From Streptomyces sp. NRRL F-6131 (GTDB taxonomy: Bacteria > Actinomycetota > Actinomycetes > Streptomycetales > Streptomycetaceae): 64,000 nt of DNA. Where the stretch lies: NCBI GenBank assembly GCA_000719695.1, contig JOHN01000025.1, positions 38,376 to 102,375 on the forward strand, given 5' to 3'. The notes under the pieces were generated by a model. It did not search any database. It was given only the letters and a program-made list of their open reading frames with translations, and was not told the origin of the DNA. Below are positions 42,575 through 51,502 of this stretch, in pieces. Positions within the stretch are counted from its first letter, which is position 1, and each line of letters opens with the position of its first letter. Both the position numbers and the translations under genes were made by a program.

Positions 42575-43861
42575 CTACGTCCTCACCCGTGTCTCCTTCC
42601 TTGCGACGCCCGCACGCTCGCCCGTCGGGGCCGGAACAACGTCCTCCCCCGCCACGGGTATCCGCCCGACCCGGCGGATGCCCGGGACGGCGGCGCTGCC
42701 CCCGCAGGCCAGCAGGACCAGGGCGGCCGTGACGAGCAGCGGTCCGGTACTGCCCCAGGCGTCGGCGGCCAGCGGCGCGAGCGCGTACCCGAGCGGGGCG
42801 GCGGCGAGCGACAGCAGCCAGTCGTAGGAGGTGACCCGGGCGAGCACCTGCGGCGGGAACTCCTGCTGCACCACGGTCTGCCAGACCGGGTTGAGGAAGC
42901 CGAGCCCGGTCATCGCCAGGGCGTACGCGGCCACCGTGACCGGTGCGGGTGCCGCGACCGCGAGGGCGAACAGCGGCAGGGCGTACAGGGCCAGGCCGAG
43001 GTTGGCGACCAGCACCGGCCGTCGAGGTCGGAACCGGCCGGCGAGCAGGGAGCCGGCCAGCACCCCGCACGCGGCGGCCTGGGTCATCGCGATCCACACG
43101 CCCTCCCCGCCCAGTCGGCGGGTGGCGATCAGCGGGCCGAGGGTGAGCAGGACGGCGGCGGCGCCGTTCCAGACGGCGTGGCCGATCAGGCTGGTCCAGT
43201 ACCAGTCGCGGGAGCGCACCTCGCTCCACCCCCGGACGAGGTCCGCCCGCAGCGACCGCCGCTCGGCAGGGGCGTGGTTCACCTCGAGCCGGGTCAGCAG
43301 CGCCGCGCTGACCAGGAAGGACGCGCCGTCCAGCAGGAAGGCCCAGCCGGCGCCGGCGGTGAGGACGAGCAGGCCGGCGAGGGCCGGGCCGCCGAGCCTG
43401 GCCGCGCTGGCGGTCGAGGCCAGCAGGGCGTTGGCGCGCATCCGCAGCGGGCCGTCCACGGTGGCCGCGACCAGCGGCGTGGCGGTCGGCATGGCGAACG
43501 CGGAGGCGATGCCGCCGACCGCCTCGGCGGCCGCGATCGCGGTCAACCGGGGGTGGTCGGCGAAGAGTTCGAGGCCGACGGCCAGCTGGGCGGCGGCCCG
43601 CACGAGATCGGTGACGAGCGCGACCCGCCGGGGGTCGACGCGGTCCCCGACCACGCCGCCCAGCGGGAGCAGCAGCAGCCGCGGGACCATCGCGCAGCCC
43701 AGGACGAGGGCGAGCGCACCGGCGGAACCGGTCGCCCGGGTGACGGCGATGGCGAGGGCGGCGGGGACGACGGCGTCGCCGAGCGTGGAGATCGTCCGGC
43801 CGACGAAGAGCAGGCGGAAGCCGCGCAGGCGCAGCGGGTGCGAGTGAGGGGTCGAGGTCAC
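42575..43861 (-). CDS. MFS exporter (428 aa)
   Basis: Twelve-helix major facilitator of the drug-exporter MFS_3 type: LFVGRTISTLGDAVVPAALA, GGVVGDRVDPRRVALVTDLV (signature loop), ALLASTASAARLGGPALAGL and MTGLGFLNPVWQTVVQQEFP. GTG 43861 starts MTSTPHSHPLRLRGF, placed just before helix 1. A divergent MarR regulator and a triple TTTCGGnnnCGAAA-type operator lie immediately upstream, so expression is probably induced by a small molecule that releases MarR. The substrate cannot be read from the sequence. Confidence 0.9.
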   Translation of the reverse strand: MTSTPHSHPLRLRGFRLLFVGRTISTLGDAVVPAALAIAVTRATGSAGALALVLGCAMVPRLLLLPLGGVVGDRVDPRRVALVTDLVRAAAQLAVGLELFADHPRLTAIAAAEAVGGIASAFAMPTATPLVAATVDGPLRMRANALLASTASAARLGGPALAGLLVLTAGAGWAFLLDGASFLVSAALLTRLEVNHAPAERRSLRADLVRGWSEVRSRDWYWTSLIGHAVWNGAAAVLLTLGPLIATRRLGGEGVWIAMTQAAACGVLAGSLLAGRFRPRRPVLVANLGLALYALPLFALAVAAPAPVTVAAYALAMTGLGFLNPVWQTVVQQEFPPQVLARVTSYDWLLSLAAAPLGYALAPLAADAWGSTGPLLVTAALVLLACGGSAAVPGIRRVGRIPVAGEDVVPAPTGERAGVARKETRVRT

Positions 43862-43873
43862 GGGAGCACTGTA

Positions 43874-43915
43874 TTTCGGTACCGAAATTTCGGCAACGAA
43901 ATATTGGCGCCCGAA
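43874..43915. promoter_or_regulatory. Triple palindromic operator in the MFS/marR divergent promoter
   Basis: TTTCGGTACCGAAA (43874-43887, perfect 14-bp palindrome) abuts TTTCGGCAACGAAA (43888-43901), then a third related copy with core TTGGCGCCCGAA (43904-43915). They are unusually AT-rich for the region and cover the space between the two start codons. Confidence 0.75.
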
Positions 43916-43935
43916 AGACCCGGGCCCGCGACGCC

Positions 43936-43941
43936 TAGACT
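43936..43941 (+). promoter_or_regulatory. -10 element TAGACT of a probable leaderless marR gene
   Basis: TAGACT ends 6 nt before ATG 43948, so transcription would start at the start codon. The operator array lies just upstream, where the -35 region would be. Confidence 0.5.
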
Positions 43942-43947
43942 CGGGGC

Positions 43948-44604
43948 ATGACACGCGCGACCCACCCGGCGCCGGCCGACCGCCCCCGCGACTGGACCGA
44001 CGGCCACGTCGAACGCTGGCGCCCCGTGCTGCCGCACCTCGACCCGGACATCGAGGGCGCCGTCACCCGGATGATCAAGCTCACCCGCCACCTGGCCCGG
44101 GTCCGCGAGCAGGGCGTGGCCGACTACGACCTGCAGAAGCACGAGTTCGACACCCTGCACGGGCTGGCCGGCCGCGGCGGCCGGGCCACCCCGTCCGAGC
44201 TGCGCGCCGACCTCGGCCTGGCGCCCGCCTCGGTGACCGGTCGTCTGGAGGCACTGGAACGGCGCGGGTTCGTCGTCCGCACGCCCTCCAGCGACGACCG
44301 CCGCCGGGTCGACGTCGAACTCACCGAGGCGGGCCGGACCGCCTGGCGGCAGGCGCTGGACGTGGTCGGCCGGGAGGAGCGCCGGCTGCTCGGGGTCCTC
44401 GCCCCGGACGAGCGGCGCGTCCTCTCCGACCTGCTGCGCCGGGTGCTGCTGGCCGCCGAGGAGGAGCCGCCCGAGGGCGGCCCGCGGGCCGCACCCGCGG
44501 CCGCGGCCGCCCCCGGTGACCGGGCGGCGGGGGCCTGGACCGGGGACCGGTCCGAGCCCAGGACGGAGCCCCCGGCGACCGGCTGGCACGAGCCGGGCGC
44601 CTGA
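43948..44604 (+). CDS. MarR-family transcriptional regulator (218 aa)
   Basis: MarR winged helix: LQKHEFDTLHGLAGRGGRAT, SELRADLGLAPASVTGRLEA (recognition helix), RRGFVVRTPSSDDRRRVDVE (wing), and LLGVLAPDERRVLSDLLRRV in the dimer helices. A disordered Ala/Pro/Gly tail of about 50 residues follows. It is divergent from the MFS exporter with the triple operator between, so it probably represses both and responds to an exported compound. Confidence 0.9.
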   Translation: MTRATHPAPADRPRDWTDGHVERWRPVLPHLDPDIEGAVTRMIKLTRHLARVREQGVADYDLQKHEFDTLHGLAGRGGRATPSELRADLGLAPASVTGRLEALERRGFVVRTPSSDDRRRVDVELTEAGRTAWRQALDVVGREERRLLGVLAPDERRVLSDLLRRVLLAAEEEPPEGGPRAAPAAAAAPGDRAAGAWTGDRSEPRTEPPATGWHEPGA

Positions 44605-44673
44605 GACGGGACCGGGGGCGACCGGGGTACGACCGGGCCCCCGGCGCGCCCCGGTCCCGGCCCGCGGTCTCAG
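44602..44673. terminator. Nested inverted repeats between marR and the lipase gene
   Basis: An inner 11-bp stem CGGGACCGGGG (44607-44617) / CCCCGGTCCCG (44649-44659) and outer arms CTGAGAC (44601-44607) / GTCTCAG (44667-44673) fill the gap between two convergent stop codons. Confidence 0.6.
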
Positions 44674-46274
44674 TTCCAGGGGCCGACGGTGAGTCGGATC
44701 CGGGCGTCGGGGCCGAGGATCGGCCGGGTGGTGGCCGGCAGGGGGATGTGCGCGAGCCAGGCCTCGGCCCGCGGGTCCTCGTCCGGCAGTGGCGGACCGG
44801 TCGGGTGGAGGTCCCGGATCGCACCGCTCACCTCGGAGTTCCAGTTCGCCCAGGCCGCCGGACGCGGACCGTTGGTGTCCACGTCGACGATCAGCGTGTC
44901 CGAGAAGTCGGCGGTCTGCTCCAGGTGGTCGCCGAAGCCGAAGAACCCGTCGTGCTCCTTGAGGCCGAGCACCCGCAGGTCCAGCGCGAACCGCACCGGC
45001 TCGGTCGCCCCCGGCCGGTCCGCGTCGGCCGGCGGCCGGTCCGTGTCCTCCCGGTGCGGGAGCAGCTTGGTGGCGAGGAAGGCGGTGGCCAGGTTCACGG
45101 CGCCGTCCCCGGCGGTCCGGGCCCGCCGGGTGGCGGGTGCCGGGTCGGAGAGCTGGATCGGGCACCAGTGCGCGGCGACCCGTTCGTGCAGCAGGACCGC
45201 CAGTCCGCGGACCTTGAGCCGCACCTCGGCCTGCCAGGTGACGTCCTCGTCGCCGTCCGGCAACCGCACGCCGACCAGTTCGGCGCGGGCCCTGAGGTCG
45301 CCGAACAGGAAGCGCCGCAGGTTCTGGTACCCCTCCTCGGAGTTGACCAGCCCGTACCGGCCGCTGTGGCTGCGGTAGGTGAAGGCCCGGTTGGCGCCGG
45401 TGACCTGGGCGTTCTCGATCTGCACCAGCCCGTCGCTGCGGGGCCCGACCGCCGCGGCGGAGACGCCGTGGGCGACGTCGTAGTCGGCCGAGTTCGTGCC
45501 GATCATGCAGAACACCCGGTCGAGCGGGAATCCGCCGGCGGCGGCCTCGGGGGTGCCGGCGCCGTCGTCGTTCGGCATGTCGACGGCCCGCCAGCCGTCC
45601 GGCGGCCCGTCGGGGTCGGGGTCCGGCGTCAGGTACCGGTACATCCGCTCGGGCCCGAAGATGTCGGAACCGTTGAGGTTGAAGGTGTCGCGCAGCGCCT
45701 CCGGGATGCCGAAGCCGACGGCGAAGGTGATGCCGCCGTGCGGCGTTCCGTAGGTGAACAGCTTCGACACGTAGTCGGTGGCGCGCTTCCCCCTGCGCTG
45801 CTCGGGGATGGTCTTCTGGAGCAGGCAGCGGCAGATCAGCCCGCCCATCGAGTGGGCGACCAGGTTGACCCGGGGCGCGCCGGTCTTCTCCTGCAGCTGC
45901 TCGATCAGCCGCAGCAGGTCCTCGGCGGCCCGTTCCAGGCCGAAGGTCTCGGGCGAGCTGCCCCAGGTGCCGGAGCAGCGGTCGTAGAAGCGGTGGATCC
46001 AGACGCTGTCGGGCGGGATGTCCTTGGCGTGGTTGTCCAGGTAGGCCTGCTGACCGCCCTCGACGAAGACGTGGTAGCCCTCGTCGGTGAACAGTCGCAG
46101 TAAGGGGCTTTCGAACTGGTAGAAGACGGGGGAGTCCTGGCGCCCGACGCGGACGTGCGTCGAGCCTTCGTTGAACCCGTAGAACGGATCCGTGACGGCC
46201 TTCTCGATCCCGGGGGTACCACCGGCGTATCCCCGGACATAGATGATCGGGAGCCTGGCGGACGGCGTGCTCAT
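44670..46274 (-). CDS. Alpha/beta-hydrolase, PGAP1/lipase-like (534 aa)
   Basis: LPIIYVRGYAGGTPG starts the hydrolase fold, and VNLVAHSMGGLICRCLLQ holds the nucleophile Ser in AHSMGG. YGTPHGGITF and a later RSHSGRYGLVN supply likely loop and His residues. Residues ~330-534 form an extra beta-rich region (VTWQAEVRLKVRGLAVLLHE, RFALDLRVLGLKEHDGFFGF). No signal peptide is visible, so it is probably cytoplasmic. Substrate is likely an ester. ATG 46274 has GGAGAGGG upstream. Confidence 0.8.
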   Translation of the reverse strand: MSTPSARLPIIYVRGYAGGTPGIEKAVTDPFYGFNEGSTHVRVGRQDSPVFYQFESPLLRLFTDEGYHVFVEGGQQAYLDNHAKDIPPDSVWIHRFYDRCSGTWGSSPETFGLERAAEDLLRLIEQLQEKTGAPRVNLVAHSMGGLICRCLLQKTIPEQRRGKRATDYVSKLFTYGTPHGGITFAVGFGIPEALRDTFNLNGSDIFGPERMYRYLTPDPDPDGPPDGWRAVDMPNDDGAGTPEAAAGGFPLDRVFCMIGTNSADYDVAHGVSAAAVGPRSDGLVQIENAQVTGANRAFTYRSHSGRYGLVNSEEGYQNLRRFLFGDLRARAELVGVRLPDGDEDVTWQAEVRLKVRGLAVLLHERVAAHWCPIQLSDPAPATRRARTAGDGAVNLATAFLATKLLPHREDTDRPPADADRPGATEPVRFALDLRVLGLKEHDGFFGFGDHLEQTADFSDTLIVDVDTNGPRPAAWANWNSEVSGAIRDLHPTGPPLPDEDPRAEAWLAHIPLPATTRPILGPDARIRLTVGPWN

Positions 46275-46406
46275 GGCCGGCCTGCCCTCTCCGCGGCCGG
46301 TACCGGTCGGCACCGGCCGACCCGTTGACGTGGGGGAGCTTCTCCCTCCAGTGTCGGGGCCCGGGGGCGGTCTGTCACCCCTCGGCTCCGGACCGTTGAC
46401 TGCCCG

Positions 46407-47381
46407 TCACTGGCCGTGCCCGGCGGGGTCGGCGAAGCGCTCGACCGCGGCGAGGACGGCGGCCCGGGTGGCGGCGGAACCGGTGTGTCCGGAGTCCTGC
46501 ACCACCGTCAGCTCGGCGTCCGGCCAGGCCTTCGCCAGCGTCCACGGCGTCTCCAGCGGGCTGCCGAGGTCCAGGGCGCCGTGGATCAGCGCGCCCGGGA
46601 TCCCGGCCAGCCGGTGCGCGTCGCGCAGCAGCTGGCCGGGGGCCAGGAAGGCCCGGTGGGAGAAGTAGTGCGCGGTGATCCGGACGAAGGCCGTCAGCGC
46701 GCCGTCGGGCCGGGCCGAGTAGGCGTTCGGGGTGCCCTGCGTCTCGTGGGCGATCACGGCGTCCTCCCAGGTGGCCCAGGCGACGGTGGCCGCGCGGCGG
46801 ACGTCCGGGTCGGGGTCGTTGAGCCGCCGGTCGTACGCGGCGAGCAGGTCGCCGCCGCGGTCCTCGGGCGGCAGCGCGTCGCGGAACGCCTCCCAGGGGC
46901 CGGGCAGCAGCCGGCCGACGCCCCGGTAGAGCCAGTCGATCTCCTCCGGCCTGGTCATGGTGACGGCGTTGAGCACGATCTCCGACACCCGCTCGGGGTG
47001 CGCCTGGGCGTAGGCGAGGACCAGCGTGGAACCCCACGAGCCGCCGAGCATCAGCCACCGCCCGATGCCGAGGTGTTCGCGCAGCCGTTCCAGGTCGGCG
47101 ACGAGGTGCGCGGTGGTGTTGTGCTCCAGGCCGGTGGCCGGGTCGGCGGCGTGCGGCTCGCTGCGGCCGCAGCCGCGCTGGGAGAACAGCACGAGGTGGT
47201 AGCGCTCGGGGTCGAAGTAGGCGCGGCTGCGGGCGTCGAGCCCCGAGCCCGGTCCGCCGTGCACCACGACGGCGGGCTTGCCGGCCGGGTTGCCGGACGC
47301 CTCCCAGTGGATGCGCTGGCCGTCCCCGACGTCCAGCAGACCTTCCGCGTAGGGCTCGCCGACGGGGTGGAACGCGGTCAT
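46407..47381 (-). CDS. pip: Prolyl aminopeptidase (324 aa)
   Basis: S33-family alpha/beta hydrolase. VVVHGGPGSGLDARSRAYFD is the oxyanion HGGPG motif, LFSQRGCGRSEPHAADPATG the DQRGxGxS block, and MLGGSWGSTLVLAYAQAHPE the nucleophile GGSWGS. The catalytic Asp is in GALDLGSPLETPW and the His in DSGHTGS. Length and motifs match proline iminopeptidases, which remove N-terminal proline from peptides. ATG 47381 has AGGAG 8 nt upstream. A 16-bp direct repeat (CCCGGGCAGGTACGG at 47442 and 47458) lies upstream. Confidence 0.92.
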   Translation of the reverse strand: MTAFHPVGEPYAEGLLDVGDGQRIHWEASGNPAGKPAVVVHGGPGSGLDARSRAYFDPERYHLVLFSQRGCGRSEPHAADPATGLEHNTTAHLVADLERLREHLGIGRWLMLGGSWGSTLVLAYAQAHPERVSEIVLNAVTMTRPEEIDWLYRGVGRLLPGPWEAFRDALPPEDRGGDLLAAYDRRLNDPDPDVRRAATVAWATWEDAVIAHETQGTPNAYSARPDGALTAFVRITAHYFSHRAFLAPGQLLRDAHRLAGIPGALIHGALDLGSPLETPWTLAKAWPDAELTVVQDSGHTGSAATRAAVLAAVERFADPAGHGQ

Positions 47382-47605
47382 GGGGAGGTCTCCTCGGTCT
47401 CGCGACGGGTACGGGCCCGGGCGGGCCCGCGGAAGGCGCGGCCCGGGCAGGTACGGACCCGGGCAGGTACGGCCGGCTGCGGGCGTCCGCGAGACTAGCC
47501 GCCGGACCGCCGGCGGTCGAACGGATTCGGCCCCGCCCGGCCGTGCCGGACGCCGTCCCCACGCCGTCCCCATGCCGTGGGCCGGGCGGACCCCGCGCCG
47601 CGGAC

Positions 47606-48424
47606 TCAGCCGATGCCCTCCACCGAGGCCTGGGCGGCGCGGGCGAGCTCCTTCCGGGCGGCCCAGCGGCGGGCCGGGTCGACCGGCGGGGCCGGCACCG
47701 GAGGGCGGAAGGTCAGCTCGGCGACCAGGCCGCGGACGGCGACCACCCGGGCGAGCGAGGTCACCAGGTCGTCCTCGCCGACGAAGGCGGGGGCGCTGGT
47801 GGGGCGTCCGTCGGTCAGGCGGTAGCGGATCGAGACCGGCTGGACGGCCGCCCCGGACCGCACGGCGGCCTCGAAGAAGGCCGGCCGGAACCGCCCGCTC
47901 TCCCGGCCGCACCAGGTGGACCCCTCCGGGAAGACGATCACCGGATCGCCGGCCCGCAGCCCGTCCGCCACCTCGGCGACGGTCGCCGGCAGGGCGCGCA
48001 GCCGGTCGCGGTCCAGGAGGACGGTGCCGCCCCAGGAGAGCAGCCGGCCGAGCACCGGCCACTGCCGCACCTCCGTCTTGGCCAGCGAACGGCCGGGGCG
48101 GGCGGCGGCGATCAGCGGGATGTCCAGCCAGGACACGTGGTTGGCCACCACCAGGACCCCGCCCCGGCCGGCGGGCGCCGGGCCGGGCACGATCCGCACC
48201 GTGACGCCGAGCGAGCCGAGCAGGCCGCGCGCCCAGCAGCGGGCCAGCCGCGCGCGCGGCCCGCGCGGCAGCAGCCGGGCCGGCGGGACGAGCGCGACCC
48301 CCACCGCGAGCACCACCAGGCAGGCCGCCAGCCGCAGCACCCGGCGGGGGAGGGCGACGGTCGGCGCCGGGTCGGTCAGACAGGACTCCGGGGTGCAGGA
48401 GGCCGTCGGCAGCCAGACGCTCAT
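47606..48424 (-). CDS. olsA: Lyso-ornithine-lipid / 1-acylglycerol-3-phosphate O-acyltransferase (272 aa)
   Basis: PlsC-type acyltransferase: NHVSWLD (NHxxxxD), KTEVRQWPVLGRLLSWGGTV, DPVIVFPEGSTWCGRESGRF (FPEG) and FFEAAVRSGAAVQPVSIRYR. A hydrophobic N-terminal helix (VLRLAACLVVLAVGVALVPP) anchors it in the membrane. ATG 48424 overlaps the stop of the OlsB-like gene (ATGA), so the two are co-translated; this context points to O-acylation of lyso-ornithine lipid rather than phosphatidic acid synthesis. Confidence 0.87.
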   Translation of the reverse strand: MSVWLPTASCTPESCLTDPAPTVALPRRVLRLAACLVVLAVGVALVPPARLLPRGPRARLARCWARGLLGSLGVTVRIVPGPAPAGRGGVLVVANHVSWLDIPLIAAARPGRSLAKTEVRQWPVLGRLLSWGGTVLLDRDRLRALPATVAEVADGLRAGDPVIVFPEGSTWCGRESGRFRPAFFEAAVRSGAAVQPVSIRYRLTDGRPTSAPAFVGEDDLVTSLARVVAVRGLVAELTFRPPVPAPPVDPARRWAARKELARAAQASVEGIG

Positions 48425-49344
48425 GAGACCGGTCCGGCGTCCGCCGCGCCCGGGACGGTGGCGGGGGAGCTGGCCGGAGGGGTGGCGGGGGAGGTGGCCG
48501 CCGGGGAGGCCGCCGCGCCCACCCCGCCCACGCCGGAGAGGAAGTGCCGGAGGTAGCGCGGGTCGGTGCGCTCCAGCGACAGCAGCACGTACAGGTCGGC
48601 GCAGTCGAAGTCGGGGTCGTGCGCGGGCACGCCGCAGACCCAGGCGCCCAGCCGCAGGTAGCCGCGGAGCAGGGCCGGGAGCGGCGCCCGCTCGGCGCGC
48701 GGCACCCCGGTGGCGTCCCAGGGGCGGTGCGGGGTGACCCGGTACTGCTCGGGGGCGAGGTGCTTGGCGCCGACGGTGTCCCAGACCCGGGCGGCGGTGC
48801 TGCCGCCGTCCTCCAGGGAGATCGAGCAGCAGCCGCCCACCCAGGTGTTGCCGGTGTCGGCGAGGTAGCGGGCGATGCCGCCCCACATGAGGTTGATGAC
48901 GGCGCCGTTGCCCCGGTGCTCGGCGGCGATGCAGGAGCGGCCGAGCTCGACCAGCCCGTCCCGCAGCGGCGCCAGGTTGCCGAGGTCGAACTCGCCGTCG
49001 GAGTAGAGCCGGCCGGCCCGGCGGGCGGCCTCGGGGCGCAGCAGCCGGTAGGTGCCGACGACCTGGCCGTCCTCGCCCTCGCGGACGAGCAGGTGGTCGC
49101 AGAAGTCGTCGAACGGGTCGACGTCCAGCCCCGGGACGGCGCTGTGCAGGGTGGCGCCGAGCTCGTCGGCGAAGACCTGGTGGCGCAGCCGCTGGGCGGC
49201 GCGGACGTCGGCCTCGTCGCGGGCCAGGGAGACGGTGTAGACGGCGGAGGCGGAGCCGGACGCGGCGGCCGGGCGCGGGGCGGGCACCGAGGCGGCCCGG
49301 CCGGATGCGGTGGCGGTCGGGGCGTACGAGGGGACGGTGGTCAT
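48421..49344 (-). CDS. olsB: L-ornithine N-acyltransferase, ornithine lipid synthesis (307 aa)
   Basis: GNAT-like fold related to acyl-homoserine-lactone synthases: AAQRLRHQVFADELGATLHS, DFCDHLLVREGEDGQVVGTY, LVELGRSCIAAEHRGNGAVI (acyl-ACP loop) and WVGGCCSISLEDGGSTAARV. It transfers a 3-hydroxyacyl group from ACP to ornithine. Both ends are disordered Ala/Ser/Thr/Pro, longer than in typical OlsB. ATG 49344 has GGAGGG 6 nt upstream. It overlaps olsA, so the pair makes phosphorus-free membrane lipid, useful under phosphate limitation (family knowledge). I saw no clear PHO box. Confidence 0.86.
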   Translation of the reverse strand: MTTVPSYAPTATASGRAASVPAPRPAAASGSASAVYTVSLARDEADVRAAQRLRHQVFADELGATLHSAVPGLDVDPFDDFCDHLLVREGEDGQVVGTYRLLRPEAARRAGRLYSDGEFDLGNLAPLRDGLVELGRSCIAAEHRGNGAVINLMWGGIARYLADTGNTWVGGCCSISLEDGGSTAARVWDTVGAKHLAPEQYRVTPHRPWDATGVPRAERAPLPALLRGYLRLGAWVCGVPAHDPDFDCADLYVLLSLERTDPRYLRHFLSGVGGVGAAASPAATSPATPPASSPATVPGAADAGPVS

Positions 49345-49563
49345 GGCGGACCCTCCAGGGCGGCACGGACGACGGCGACCACGGGGTTCCGTGGCACCGG
49401 CCCGGCCAGACCCGTACGGTCGTCGGGTCTGCGAACCGGCACCCGTATGTCTCTCCAAGTCGGCTGGCATCCACGTTGCCGTTCGGGGGAGCGCAGATGT
49501 GCACCTGCTGAATGCGACCACCCGACGTGTGCGGGACACCTGTTGGGCACCGGGGTGCCGCCC

Positions 49564-49569
49564 TATCCT
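49564..49569 (+). promoter_or_regulatory. -10 element TATCCT of a probable leaderless gene
   Basis: TATCCT ends 7 nt before ATG 49577; TTGGGC (49543-49548) is a possible -35. No ribosome-binding site precedes the ATG. Confidence 0.45.
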
Positions 49570-49576
49570 CCGCTGC

Positions 49577-50041
49577 ATGGGGTGGATTCCGGGGGCGGGA
49601 CTCTGGCGGAGCTTCGCCAGTGACATGACGGACGTGTTGGCGTGCCAGGCGGCGACGACGGGCGGACTCGCCGTCGTGTACGTGCTGGCGAGGGCGGTCG
49701 GGCTGGCGCCCTCGCCGTGGTGGTGCCTGGTGGTCGCGATGGCGGTCGCCCTGCACCTGGTCGGCGAGCGCTGCTGGGAGGACGACCGGCGGCCCAGGAC
49801 GGTGCTGGTGGCGCTGGCCGTGGCGCTGGCGGTCGCGGTGGCGCCGTACCTGGTGCTGGGCGCGGCCTCGGGGTGGGCCGAGGCGCAGGCGGCGGACACC
49901 TACGCCTCGGGCGCGATGGCGGGCGGGCTGCTGCTCGCCGGGTACGTGGTGCGCGCCGTGCACGCGCTGCGCAGCGGGGCGTACCCGGCCCGCCCCGGCG
50001 TCAGCCCGGTGCCCGGCCGGGGCGCGGGCGTGGGCGGGTAG
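49577..50041 (+). CDS. Small integral membrane protein, hypothetical (154 aa)
   Basis: Three to four hydrophobic helices: GLAVVYVLARAVGLAPSPWW, CLVVAMAVALHLVG, TVLVALAVALAVAVAPYLVL and GAMAGGLLLAGYVVRAVHAL, with a short charged loop ERCWEDDRRPR. No family recognised. Divergent from olsB and probably leaderless. Confidence 0.68.
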   Translation: MGWIPGAGLWRSFASDMTDVLACQAATTGGLAVVYVLARAVGLAPSPWWCLVVAMAVALHLVGERCWEDDRRPRTVLVALAVALAVAVAPYLVLGAASGWAEAQAADTYASGAMAGGLLLAGYVVRAVHALRSGAYPARPGVSPVPGRGAGVGG

Positions 50042-50122
50042 CGGGCCGGGGCGGGCCGCGGCGGCGCGGGGCCGGGTCGGGGCGCACGGGTCGGCCCGGC
50101 CCGGGCGGTCGCGGGGCGGGGC

Positions 50123-51502
50123 TCAGTACGCCTGCCACCCCCGCGGGTCGACGTCGCCCGGGATCGCCCCGGCCGGCCCGTAGGGCTCCCGGGTGAAGAC
50201 GAAGGAGCCGATGTCCAGGTGGCCGACCGAACCGTCGGCCGCCCGGACCACGCGCAAGGTCTCGCCCGCGTAGTAGTCGTCGAGGCCGGTCCAGGTGCCG
50301 TCCGCCTCGGCGCGGAAGCGGGAGGCGCGCCCGCCGCGGCCGAGCACCGACAGCTCCAGCCCGCGGTCCGCCGTGAGCCGCAGGGCGTGCGGGGCGGCGC
50401 CCCAGTACCAGGGGCCGGTGAGCGCCAGCAGCTGCTCGTCGACCTCGGTCAGCGGGCGCCAGGGCTCGGGGATCCGGGGCTCGTGCTGCGCGGTGAGGGC
50501 GATCAGCTCGGCGGTGACCTGCGCGGTGCGCGGTCCGTTGGTGGCGTTGGAGAAGACGACCGCGGCCAGGCCGTCCGCCTCGCTGATCCAGAGCCCGGCG
50601 GTGAAGCCGGGCATCGAGCCGGAGTGCCCGTGGAGGGTCCGGCCGTCGTGCCGGACCAGCTGGAGGCCGAGGCCGTACGTCTCGGTCCAGTCGTCGGCCT
50701 GGGACGCCACGGCGGGGCGGCGCATCTCTGCCAGGGTGTCGGCGGACAGCACCTTCTCGTGGCCGCCGGCCAGGAAGGCGGCCCACTTGGCGAGGTCGGC
50801 GACGGTGGACCAGAGCTGTCCGGCCGGGGCCATCAGGCCGGTGTCGGTGAGCGGTTCGGGCAGCATCACGTCGGCCCAGGGGTGGACGGCGAAGCCGCCG
50901 GCGTGCGGGTGCTCGGGGAGCGGCCCGGTGCGGTCCATCCCGAGGGGCTCCAGGACCTCGCGGCGCAGCACCTCGCTCCAGGGCTCGCCGCGCAGCCGCT
51001 CGACCAGCGCGCCGAGCAGCGCGAAGGTGGGGTTGGAGTAGTGGTGCACCCGCCCCACCGGGTGCCGCAGCGGCCGCTCGGCCTCCAGGACGTCGGCGAG
51101 CTCCGGCCGCAGCGCGCCGTCCGTCCGCTCCCACCACGGGCCCGGAGTCTCCGAGGCGAGGCCCGCCGAGTGCGAGAGCAACTGGGCGACGGTGGCGCCG
51201 TCGGCGGGCGTGCCGGGCAGGTGGCGCCCGAGCGGGTCGGCGAGGTCCAGCAGGCCCTCGTCGCGCAGCCGCAGGACGAGGACGGCGACGAAGGTCTTGG
51301 TGATCGAGCCGATCCGGTACTGCACGTCCGTGGTCGGCGCGTGGCCGTCGACCATGCTCCGGGCACCGCTCCAGACCAACCGCCCGTCCCGGAGCACGCC
51401 GGCGACCATCGAGGGGGTGCGGCCCTCGGACTGGGCGACGGCGAGGCGGTGCAGCAGCGCGCGGCGGGTGGTGGGGAGCAGTTCGTCGAACAGGTCGGTC
51501 AT
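50123..51502 (-). CDS. Serine hydrolase, beta-lactamase class C/esterase family (459 aa)
   Basis: RIGSITKTFVAVLVLRLRDE contains the SxxK active site (~residue 64). HYSNPTFALLGALVE has the YxN motif, and RTLHGHSGSMPGFTAGLWIS the HxG third motif. The C-terminal ~110 residues form a beta-rich domain (LALTGPWYWGAAPHALRLTA) seen in many Streptomyces serine hydrolases. No signal peptide is seen, so it is probably an intracellular peptidase/esterase rather than a resistance beta-lactamase. ATG 51502 has AGAGGA upstream. Confidence 0.87.
   Translation of the reverse strand: MTDLFDELLPTTRRALLHRLAVAQSEGRTPSMVAGVLRDGRLVWSGARSMVDGHAPTTDVQYRIGSITKTFVAVLVLRLRDEGLLDLADPLGRHLPGTPADGATVAQLLSHSAGLASETPGPWWERTDGALRPELADVLEAERPLRHPVGRVHHYSNPTFALLGALVERLRGEPWSEVLRREVLEPLGMDRTGPLPEHPHAGGFAVHPWADVMLPEPLTDTGLMAPAGQLWSTVADLAKWAAFLAGGHEKVLSADTLAEMRRPAVASQADDWTETYGLGLQLVRHDGRTLHGHSGSMPGFTAGLWISEADGLAAVVFSNATNGPRTAQVTAELIALTAQHEPRIPEPWRPLTEVDEQLLALTGPWYWGAAPHALRLTADRGLELSVLGRGGRASRFRAEADGTWTGLDDYYAGETLRVVRAADGSVGHLDIGSFVFTREPYGPAGAIPGDVDPRGWQAY

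Noticed and set aside
50123..51502. Antibiotic-resistance beta-lactamase
   Set aside because: SxxK/YxN motifs fit, but there is no signal peptide and the extra C-terminal domain fits general serine hydrolases.
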